A stretch of DNA of 44,557 bases, from NCBI GenBank assembly GCA_038124765.1, contig JAYPCO010000006.1, forward strand, positions 1 to 44,557. The letters are read 5' to 3'. How positions within the stretch are numbered: the first letter of the stretch is position 1; each line of letters opens with the position of its first letter. Made by a program: the position numbers and the translations under genes. The notes beneath the pieces were generated by a model. It searched no databases. It was not told where the DNA came from and saw nothing but the letters and a program-made list of their open reading frames with translations. This DNA comes from HIMB59 sp038124765 (GTDB taxonomy: Bacteria > Pseudomonadota > Alphaproteobacteria > HIMB59). This document shows, in pieces, positions 33,292 through 41,296 of the stretch.

Positions 33292-34554
33292 ATGCACGAT
33301 ATTAGCTTTATTAGAGAAAATCCAAAACAGTTTGACTCAATTCTGGAAAAAAGATTTTTAAATCCTATTTCAAAAGAAATTATTGATTTAGATCTTAAGA
33401 AAAGAAATCTACTTACAAAATCACAAGATTTAAGAGCGCAAAGAAAAAATCTTTCTTCTTCATTTGCCAAATTAAATGAAACTGAAAAGGCTGATTTACA
33501 AAAACAAGTTCAAGATATTAAGCAAGAAATAGATGATTTAGAAAATAGTATTGCTGGCGTTGAACAAGAATTAAAAAATATTCTATCTACTTTGCCTAAT
33601 CTTCCGCACGATGATGTCCCTGTTGGTAAAGATGAAGCGGCTAACAAAATAATTAAAACTGTGGGAGAAATACCTAGTTTTACATTTAAACCTAAATCCC
33701 ACTACGAATTAGGTGAGGAATTAGGCATGCTAGATTTTGAACAGGCGGGGAAGGTTTCAGGCACAAGATTTGTCTACTTAAAAAATCAACTTGCAAGATT
33801 AGAACGTGCAATTGCCAACTTTATGTTGGATAAACATACTGGTCAATTTGGATATACAGAAGTAATCCCTCCTAATTTAGTTAGAGACGATGCCGCTTAT
33901 GGTACTGGGCAGCTACCTAAATTTTCTGAAGACCTATTTAAAACTAATACCAATCATTGGCTAATTCCTACAGCAGAAGTTCCATTAACAAATTTAGTTC
34001 TAGATACCATTGTTACAGAAGAAAGTTTGCCTATGAGACTCACTGCTTGGACACCATGTTATCGATCAGAAGCAGGCGCGGCAGGTAGAGATACAAGAGG
34101 TATGATACGACAACATCAATTTTCAAAAGTTGAATTGGTTAGTATCACTAAAGAAGAGGACTCTGAAAATGAATTAGAGCGAATGTTAAACTGCGCAACC
34201 TCCATTTTAGATGATTTAAAAATATCTTATCAAGTAATGTTACTATCCTCTGGAGACATGGGTTTTTCTGCCGAAAAAACTTATGATATTGAAGTTTGGT
34301 TACCTGGGGAAGGGAAGTACCGGGAAATTTCATCTTGTAGTAACTGTAGAGCATTTCAAGCTCGACGTATGAATGCGCGTTATAAAACAGCTGAGGGTAA
34401 TAAGTTCGTTCATACCCTAAATGGATCAGGACTAGCAGTGGGTCGTACTCTTATTGCGGTTTTGGAAAATTATCAAAACGAAGACGGCAGCATAAATATT
34501 CCTGATGTTCTAATTCCATATATGGGAAATCAAAAACTTATATCTAAATCTTAA
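33292..34554 (+). CDS. serS: Seryl-tRNA synthetase
   Basis: A 420-residue class-II synthetase. The N-terminal coiled coil (about residues 28-105) holds the tRNA. Motif 2 is TPCYRSEAGAAGRDTRGMIRQHQFSKVE and motif 3 is LNGSGLAVGRTLIA, separated by the serine-binding GKYREISSCSNCRAFQARR. It starts 2 nt after tatC, as in many alphaproteobacteria. Its 3' end overlaps the convergent DUF815 gene by 11 nt. Confidence 0.97.
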   Translation: MHDISFIRENPKQFDSILEKRFLNPISKEIIDLDLKKRNLLTKSQDLRAQRKNLSSSFAKLNETEKADLQKQVQDIKQEIDDLENSIAGVEQELKNILSTLPNLPHDDVPVGKDEAANKIIKTVGEIPSFTFKPKSHYELGEELGMLDFEQAGKVSGTRFVYLKNQLARLERAIANFMLDKHTGQFGYTEVIPPNLVRDDAAYGTGQLPKFSEDLFKTNTNHWLIPTAEVPLTNLVLDTIVTEESLPMRLTAWTPCYRSEAGAAGRDTRGMIRQHQFSKVELVSITKEEDSENELERMLNCATSILDDLKISYQVMLLSSGDMGFSAEKTYDIEVWLPGEGKYREISSCSNCRAFQARRMNARYKTAEGNKFVHTLNGSGLAVGRTLIAVLENYQNEDGSINIPDVLIPYMGNQKLISKS

Positions 34555-35302
34555 TATTATTTTCTGAACAATATTGTTTGAAGAATTGATAAGCGGATCG
34601 ACCTGTTCTATTACCTCTTGCAAAAATCCATTTAAGAGCTAGGTCTTCAATTTTTGGTGTATATTCAATTTTATAATAACTACAATAATTTTTAATAATT
34701 TTAATAAAATCATCTTTAGTTAAATTGTGGAAACTAACCCATAATCCAAATCGATCAGAAAGAGATACCTTTTCTTCTATGCCTTCATCCTGTGAAATAG
34801 CAGAGGAGCGTTCATTATCGATCATATCTCTTTTCATAAGATGTCTTCTATTACTAGACACGTAAATCAAAAACTTATTTTTCCCACTATAAAAAGAACC
34901 CTCTAAGAAGGATTTAAACTGAACATATCTTCGATCATTTTGTTCAAATGATAAATCATCAATAAAGATAATTATATTCTTATCAAATTGATTATTGAGA
35001 AAAATTTCAGGAAGATCTGAGATATCTTCACTATTAATTTCTAAAGTTATAAAATTATCATACTGGTCTGAGAATTCTTTAAGAATGCCTCTAATAATTG
35101 TACTTTTGCCACTTCCTCTTACTCCCCACAATAAAGCATGATTGTAAGAAAGACCTTTTAAGAAATTTTCAGTATTTTTTTTAATTTTACCTATTTGTTC
35201 AGAAACCCCGTAGAGCAGCTTTAAATCGAAGACATTCCCATAGGGGATTTTATCGAGCGATTTTTGCGAATGGTTCCAGCAAAGTAGGTGTTTATTACTC
35301 AA
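34544..35302 (-). CDS. DUF815 family AAA-type ATPase
   Basis: A 252-residue P-loop ATPase of the DUF815 family. Walker A is GVRGSGKS (60-67), Walker B is IIIFIDDLSFEQ, and later SNRRHLM and SDRFGLWV resemble sensor and arginine-finger regions. The family is conserved near serS/yajC in alphaproteobacteria but its role is not established. It is divergent from yajC with a 69-nt gap. Confidence 0.87.
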   Translation of the reverse strand: MSNKHLLCWNHSQKSLDKIPYGNVFDLKLLYGVSEQIGKIKKNTENFLKGLSYNHALLWGVRGSGKSTIIRGILKEFSDQYDNFITLEINSEDISDLPEIFLNNQFDKNIIIFIDDLSFEQNDRRYVQFKSFLEGSFYSGKNKFLIYVSSNRRHLMKRDMIDNERSSAISQDEGIEEKVSLSDRFGLWVSFHNLTKDDFIKIIKNYCSYYKIEYTPKIEDLALKWIFARGNRTGRSAYQFFKQYCSENNIKI

Positions 35303-35371
35303 TTTTTTATTGACTTCATTGACGATTGTGAGATTTTAGTCCTTTATTTATTATTTTAAAGGATTTTAATT

Positions 35372-35635
35372 ATGGAACAAATTGCAGGTATTTTACCTTT
35401 ATTACTCATTTTTGTAGTTTTTTATTTCTTACTTATTCGACCACAGCAAAAGAAACTTAAAGAACATAAAAACATGGTTGCTAATTTAAAAAAGGGCGAT
35501 CGTGTTGTAACCCAAGGCGGAATTATGGGCAACATTCATTATGTAAATGATGACGGCAGCTTATCTGTTGAAATCGCAGATAATGTTATCGTAAAAGTTG
35601 CTAAAGGAATGATTGCTGATATCGCAGCAAAATAA
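35372..35635 (+). CDS. yajC: Sec translocon accessory subunit YajC
   Basis: An 87-residue YajC: one N-terminal membrane helix (ILPLLLIFVVFYFLLIRPQQKK) with the RPQQKK motif, then the KKGDRVVTQGGIMG beta segment. It is part of the SecDF-YajC complex. It is followed by secD 22 nt downstream. Confidence 0.95.
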   Translation: MEQIAGILPLLLIFVVFYFLLIRPQQKKLKEHKNMVANLKKGDRVVTQGGIMGNIHYVNDDGSLSVEIADNVIVKVAKGMIADIAAK

Positions 35636-35657
35636 TTTTTTAATCTTTACTAAATAT

Positions 35658-37115
35658 ATGACTGTATTAAAGCGATGGAGAGTATGGGTAAGTTTATTTA
35701 TACTCTCTTTTTGCTTTTATGCTATAAAACCAAATTTTTCTGCAAATCAAGATAGTCAAAAAATAAATTTTGGATTAGATATTCAAGGTGGATATTCCTA
35801 CCTACTAGAACTCAATCAAGATGAGTATAAACAAAATTTATTAACTAAAACCTCTCAAATATTAGAAAGTGCTTATAGCATTAAATCATCTATTGTTGGT
35901 GGTAATATTATTATTCCTGCCAATCAAAATTTGGAGTCTTTAAATAATGTCACTATACAAAGTTTAGGTTTAGAAGTTTTAGATAAAAATACCTCTGAGA
36001 GTATATACACAATCTCTGATCAGAGTTTTAATCAGTCTTTGTCGGATATGACCTTAAATGCGGTAGAGATTGTACGTTCTCGTGTTGACTATTTAGGCAA
36101 TAAAGAACTTTCAATTCAAAAAGTGGGTTTAAATAAAATTTTATTAGAGATCCCAGGTAATTTAGATTCTAATGTCAAAGAAGTAATTTCTAAAACCGCA
36201 AAATTAACTTTGCATTTAGAAAAAAAGACCTTTGCTAATTCAACCACTTTTATTAATGAGTCAACTGGAGAAGAGGTTAGGGTTCAAGAAATTGCCAATT
36301 TAACCGGTGATTACATTCAAGATGCTTCTTTGCAATATAGCCAAAATGAACCTGTGGTGTCTTTTTCTTTCAATAAAGAGGGTTCTGATTTATTTGCAAA
36401 AATGACTACTGAAAATGTTGGTAAACGTTTCGCTATTGTATTAGATGGAGCTTTAATTACTGCCCCGGTCATTCGTGAACCTATTACAGGAGGCAGTGGT
36501 CAAATTTCAGGGAATTTTACTAATGAGTCGGCTAATAATTTAGCAATCATCTTAAAATCAGGATCGCTGCCAACTCAAATTTCTATCATTCAAGAAAAGC
36601 AAGTTGGACCAACCTTAGGTCAAGCTGGTGTTGAAAAGGGTGTATACGCGTCCATTATTGCGTTAATTGTAATCACGATATTTATGATTGTGTATTATCG
36701 CGTATCTGGATTATTTACTGCTCTTACCATTATTGCATGTTTGGCCTTGCTCTTCGCTTTAATGTCACTTTTAAATACAACTTTAACTTTACCGGGCGTC
36801 ATCGGTATTGTTCTGACTATTGGTATGTGTGTCGATGCGAATGTGTTAGTTTTTGAGAGAATACGAGAAAACTTTCAATCAAAGGTCGATAATCCAAAAA
36901 ACGATGGATTTAATGCTGCTTACGTTACCATTTTAGATTCAAATTTAACTACCCTGTTTGCTGCGGTATTTTTATTTGCTTTTGGCTTTGGACCTATTCG
37001 AGGTTTTTCTATTTCTTTAATAATAGGAATCTTATCTTCTTTAATAGTGACTTATGTACTATTAAAGCTCTTTTTAGAGTTAACTCCTTCCAAATTTATA
37101 GGACTCAATAGATGA
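35658..37115 (+). CDS. secD: Protein translocase subunit SecD
   Basis: A 485-residue RND-family protein from the ATG at 35658 (MTVLKRWRVW). One N-terminal helix, a periplasmic domain beginning with the conserved FGLDIQGG, and five C-terminal helices with the D1 and D4 signatures (TLGQAGVEKGVYAS, GMCVDANVLVFERIRE). SecD with SecF uses the proton gradient to pull preproteins out of the translocon. The stop overlaps secF in an ATGA. Confidence 0.95.
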   Translation: MTVLKRWRVWVSLFILSFCFYAIKPNFSANQDSQKINFGLDIQGGYSYLLELNQDEYKQNLLTKTSQILESAYSIKSSIVGGNIIIPANQNLESLNNVTIQSLGLEVLDKNTSESIYTISDQSFNQSLSDMTLNAVEIVRSRVDYLGNKELSIQKVGLNKILLEIPGNLDSNVKEVISKTAKLTLHLEKKTFANSTTFINESTGEEVRVQEIANLTGDYIQDASLQYSQNEPVVSFSFNKEGSDLFAKMTTENVGKRFAIVLDGALITAPVIREPITGGSGQISGNFTNESANNLAIILKSGSLPTQISIIQEKQVGPTLGQAGVEKGVYASIIALIVITIFMIVYYRVSGLFTALTIIACLALLFALMSLLNTTLTLPGVIGIVLTIGMCVDANVLVFERIRENFQSKVDNPKNDGFNAAYVTILDSNLTTLFAAVFLFAFGFGPIRGFSISLIIGILSSLIVTYVLLKLFLELTPSKFIGLNR

Positions 37116-37984
37116 TTGCTTTTTATTCATTTAGAAAAAAATCATATTTAATATCTTTGGCGTTAATAGTCCTGACTACTTTAATTATTTTTTTTAAAGG
37201 ATTAAATTTAGGGATTGATTTTAAAGGTGGTTTAAATATCGAGGTGGAGACTGAATTAACTAATACTGAACTTTCATCATTTGTCAGAGATTTAGACCTT
37301 AATCGTGAATTTCTGATAAAAAAAGAAATCGGCAGTAACATCTACAGTATTAGAATTGAATCAGGAAATGACAATGCTAATTTTATTGAAGAATTTATTT
37401 CATTAATTAAACAAAATAACTCCATTGACATTTTAATTTCTGAATATATTGAACCAACTTTTAGTGATGAATTAATTAAAAATTCTCTTTACGCTCTGGC
37501 TTCCTCTTTAATTGTTATAGCTTTTTATGTTTGGATCAGATTTGATTGGCAGTTTGCTTTATCTGGAATAGTAGCTTTATTGCACGATGTTTACATATCT
37601 ATGGGATTCATGTCCTTATTTAATATTGAATTTAATTTAACTATGATTGCCGCTCTGCTGCTTATAGCGGGCTATAGTATTAATGATACAATCGTTTTAT
37701 TTGATCGTGTGCGGTCAATTACTTCTGATGAAAATAACAAAGATACTTTTGAAAACAATGTTAACAATTCTGTAAAATTAAATCTAAGAAGAACAATTTT
37801 AACCAGCTTCACTACTATATTGGCTTTACTTTGTTTGGTTATTTTAGCGCCAATTAATTTAACTGAAATGCCCATCGTCTTTATCTTCGGCGTTGTTATC
37901 GGAACTTATTCTTCTATATTTATTGCACTTGGTTTAGTGGGAGATCTAAACTATGAAGCAGTGCTTAAAGCTAGAGACTCTTGA
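37112..37984 (+). CDS. secF: Protein translocase subunit SecF
   Basis: A 290-residue SecF: N-terminal helix, GIDFKGG signature, short periplasmic domain and five C-terminal helices with GYSINDTIVLFDRVR and the closing RTILTSFTTILAL. The start is in ATGA with secD. Its last 34 nt overlap the end of uvrA on the other strand, so no intergenic terminator separates them. Confidence 0.95.
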   Translation: MIAFYSFRKKSYLISLALIVLTTLIIFFKGLNLGIDFKGGLNIEVETELTNTELSSFVRDLDLNREFLIKKEIGSNIYSIRIESGNDNANFIEEFISLIKQNNSIDILISEYIEPTFSDELIKNSLYALASSLIVIAFYVWIRFDWQFALSGIVALLHDVYISMGFMSLFNIEFNLTMIAALLLIAGYSINDTIVLFDRVRSITSDENNKDTFENNVNNSVKLNLRRTILTSFTTILALLCLVILAPINLTEMPIVFIFGVVIGTYSSIFIALGLVGDLNYEAVLKARDS

Positions 37985-40752
37985 TACTTTTTTAAATAAA
38001 TACCTGTCTGATTTTTAGTTTGTTTGATTAATTGATCAGGCTTTCCCTCAAATAATATATTTCCACCTTCGGCGCCACCTTCAGGTCCTAGATCAACTAT
38101 CCAATCGCTTGTGTTAATAACATCTAAATTATGCTCAATCACAATCACTGTATTACCGTATGAAACCAATCTATGTAATATTTCTAATAGCTTTTTAATA
38201 TCATCAAAGTGCAAACCAGTAGTAGGTTCATCCAGAATGTATAAAGTTTTTCCTGTTTGTCTTTTTGATAATTCTTTTGATAGTTTAATTCGTTGGGCCT
38301 CTCCTCCAGATAGAGTAGTAGCTGACTGCCCAATTGAAATATATCCTAGTCCTACATCTTGAAGGGTTTTTAATTTAGAGAAAACTTGGGGATTTGATGC
38401 AAAAAATTCACACGCATCATCGACTGTCATTGAAAGAATATCATTAATATTTTTGGAATTATATTGAACGCTTAATGTTTCTTTGTTGTATCTTTTTCCA
38501 TTACACACTTCGCATTTTACATAGACAGGCGCCAGAAAATGCATTTCGATTTTTTTTAATCCATCTCCCTCGCAGCTCTCGCATCGACCACCTTTTACGT
38601 TAAAAGAAAACCTTCCTGGTTTAAAGCCCTTTACTTTCGACTCAGGTAAGTTGGCAAACCACTCACGAATAGGCGTAAACAATCCCACGTATGTTGCTGG
38701 ATTAGATCGAGGTGTTCTGCCAATAGGGGATTGGTCAATATTGATGACCTTATCTATATTTTCAATTCCTTTTATATCTTCATAGGGGAGGGTTTTAATA
38801 ATTTTTTCATAAATTCTATTATTAGCAGCCCCAAATAACGTTTCATTAATTAACGTAGATTTCCCACTCCCTGAAACTCCTGTAATACAAATAAATTTAT
38901 TTAAAGGAAATTTTACTGAAACATTTTTTAAATTATTACCCTGAGCGTTTTTAATTTCAATCGTACCTGTTGATTTATTTTTATTAATACTTTCAGGATA
39001 GCGTGCCAGTATTCCTTTTAAATAATTACTCGTTAAACTTTCATTATTATTCAAAACTTCATGAATACTGCCACTAGCTGTAACGGATCCTCCCTTAATA
39101 CCAGCAAATTTACCAATATCGATTATGTAATCTGCTTCACGGATTATATCTTCATCGTGTTCTACGACTATTATTGTATTTCCTAAATCTCTTAAGTTTT
39201 TAAGTGTATTAATTAATTTTTGATTATCTCTTTGATGTAATCCAATAGAAGGTTCATCCAAAACATAGGTAACCCCCGTTAAGCCAGATCCTATTTGACT
39301 AGCAAGTCTAATTCTTTGAGATTCACCACCAGATAGTGTTGAGCTTTTTCTAGATAGGCTTAGGTAATTTAACCCTACTTCATTTAAAAAATTTAATCTT
39401 GAAAAAATCTCCTTTTTTAATGGAGTTGCAATTTTAATTCTTTCATCATCTAAATTGTTTTCTAAATTATTTATCCACTCTAAAGCTTGATCGATGCTCA
39501 AAGAAGTAAGCTGAGAAATGTTAGTATTATTGATTTTTACACACAGCGCTGTTTCATTCAAACGATCACCATTGCATTCTTTACAAGTTTTGGAATTTCG
39601 AAATTTTTCTAACTCCCATTGTCTCCACCAACTAGAAGAACCGTCATAAATATCATCCATGATGGTAATTAGCCCTTCAAAATCCTTACCGCCATATAGA
39701 ACTTCATTTTGATTTTTTTGAGGAATTTTGGACCAAATAGTGTCTGAGATTTTGTTTTTATCAAAATATTTTTTTAATTTAGGAAATATTTTCGATTTTG
39801 ATCGATCTGACCAAAAATTGATAGCACCATTATTAAGAGATAAATTCTTATCGGGAACTAAAATATCTTCATCAAACGCATCTATTTCTCCAAGTCCATC
39901 GCATTTTTTACAAGCACCGTAGGGATTATTAAAACTAAATAGTCTTGGTTCAATTTCATCTATACTAAAACCGCTAACTGGGCACATGAATTTATTAGAT
40001 AAATTAGTAATTTCATTGGTTTCCATATCGTAAACTTCAATGCTTCCATCGCTATCTTTTAAGCTAATTTCAACGCTGTTTGCTAATCGATCTCTATTAT
40101 CTGAACTAGGTATAATTCTGTCTATGACAACACTGATGTTATGCTTAAAATTTTTACTTAACTCAGGTATTTCATCTTTTTGATAAATCTTGTTATTAAC
40201 AAAAAATCGTTCATAGCCTTTTTTAAAATATTCTTCAAAAATTTTTTTATATTCCCCCTTTCTACCTTTGATTAAAGGAGACATGAGCATTATTTTTTTT
40301 CCGCTAAATTTTTTCTGAACTTCATCTATTATTTCAGAACTCGTTAATCCTCTTATCGGTTTACCAGTAGTAGGAGAGTAGGGAGTACCTAGCCTTGCAT
40401 AGAGCACTCGTAAATAATCGTATATCTCAGTGACCGTGCCAACAGTCGATCGAGGGTTTTTACTAGTTGTTTTTTGATCAATGGAAATGGCAGGAGATAG
40501 ACCCTCAATTTTATCAACTTTGGGTTTATCCATCATATCTAAGAATTGCCTTGCATAAGCACTGAGTGATTCGATGTATTTACGCTGACCTTCGGCATAG
40601 ATTGTATCGAAAGCCAAAGTAGATTTACCTGAACCGCTGACACCAGTAATCACCGTTAATTTATTTTTAGGAATATTAATGTTTATATTCTTTAAATTAT
40701 GTTCATGTGCGTTTTGAACAATGATGTGAGTAAGCGGTGAATGTTTTTCCAT
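37951..40752 (-). CDS. uvrA: UvrABC system protein A
   Basis: A 933-residue excision-repair ATPase with two ABC modules. Each has Walker A (GVSGSGKST) and the signature LSGGE, plus the zinc-binding CxxC pairs (CKKCDGLG, CKECNGDR, CESCEGDG, CEVCNGKRYN). It finds bulky DNA lesions and loads UvrB. It is divergent from ssb with a very AT-rich 63-bp spacer. No alphaproteobacterial SOS box is seen there, unlike umuD. Confidence 0.97.
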   Translation of the reverse strand: MEKHSPLTHIIVQNAHEHNLKNININIPKNKLTVITGVSGSGKSTLAFDTIYAEGQRKYIESLSAYARQFLDMMDKPKVDKIEGLSPAISIDQKTTSKNPRSTVGTVTEIYDYLRVLYARLGTPYSPTTGKPIRGLTSSEIIDEVQKKFSGKKIMLMSPLIKGRKGEYKKIFEEYFKKGYERFFVNNKIYQKDEIPELSKNFKHNISVVIDRIIPSSDNRDRLANSVEISLKDSDGSIEVYDMETNEITNLSNKFMCPVSGFSIDEIEPRLFSFNNPYGACKKCDGLGEIDAFDEDILVPDKNLSLNNGAINFWSDRSKSKIFPKLKKYFDKNKISDTIWSKIPQKNQNEVLYGGKDFEGLITIMDDIYDGSSSWWRQWELEKFRNSKTCKECNGDRLNETALCVKINNTNISQLTSLSIDQALEWINNLENNLDDERIKIATPLKKEIFSRLNFLNEVGLNYLSLSRKSSTLSGGESQRIRLASQIGSGLTGVTYVLDEPSIGLHQRDNQKLINTLKNLRDLGNTIIVVEHDEDIIREADYIIDIGKFAGIKGGSVTASGSIHEVLNNNESLTSNYLKGILARYPESINKNKSTGTIEIKNAQGNNLKNVSVKFPLNKFICITGVSGSGKSTLINETLFGAANNRIYEKIIKTLPYEDIKGIENIDKVINIDQSPIGRTPRSNPATYVGLFTPIREWFANLPESKVKGFKPGRFSFNVKGGRCESCEGDGLKKIEMHFLAPVYVKCEVCNGKRYNKETLSVQYNSKNINDILSMTVDDACEFFASNPQVFSKLKTLQDVGLGYISIGQSATTLSGGEAQRIKLSKELSKRQTGKTLYILDEPTTGLHFDDIKKLLEILHRLVSYGNTVIVIEHNLDVINTSDWIVDLGPEGGAEGGNILFEGKPDQLIKQTKNQTGIYLKKYQESLALSTAS

Positions 40753-40815
40753 TAAATAGGTATCAATAAAAGGTGTTTTAATATATATTAATAATATCTT
40801 TTAATTAATAAATAC

Positions 40816-41289
40816 ATGGCTGGATCAGTAAATAAAGTAATACTTCTTGGTAATTTAGGTAAGGACCCTGATATTCGTGCAACCACTGGAGGTTCTCGGT
40901 TAGCAAGTTTTTCAATCGCTACGTCTACTAAATACCGTAATAAAGATACCCAGCAATTAGAGGATAAAACTGAATGGCACCGTGTAGTTGTTTTTAATGA
41001 TAAGTTAGCTGATGTCTGTGAAAAATATCTTCGTAAAGGTTCAAAGGTTTATATTGAAGGACAATTACAAACACGTAAGTGGACTGATAATAATGGTGTT
41101 GATAAATATACAACAGAGGTTGTAATTCCTAATTATTCTGGTGTTCTAACTATGTTAGACACTCGTTCTCAATCTTCAATTTCCTCAAATAGCGATGATG
41201 ATAATCAAATTGAATCGGCTGTTGATGAAGCTCTAGGTGGTTCTGATAACTCAACTGCCGAACAGCTTGATGATGATATTCCTTTTTAA
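40816..41289 (+). CDS. ssb: Single-stranded DNA-binding protein
   Basis: A 157-residue SSB. The N-terminal OB fold (VNKVILLGNLGKDPD...TEWHRVVVF...YIEGQLQTRKW) is followed by an acidic serine/asparagine linker and the conserved tip DDDIPF that recruits repair proteins. It is divergent from uvrA and 7 nt upstream of gyrA, a typical alphaproteobacterial order. Confidence 0.97.
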   Translation: MAGSVNKVILLGNLGKDPDIRATTGGSRLASFSIATSTKYRNKDTQQLEDKTEWHRVVVFNDKLADVCEKYLRKGSKVYIEGQLQTRKWTDNNGVDKYTTEVVIPNYSGVLTMLDTRSQSSISSNSDDDNQIESAVDEALGGSDNSTAEQLDDDIPF

Positions 41290-41296
41290 ATAATCC

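Noticed and set aside
40753..40815. SOS box for uvrA or ssb
   Set aside because: The 63-bp spacer is almost only A and T and contains no GTTC or GAAC pair at 7-nt spacing.
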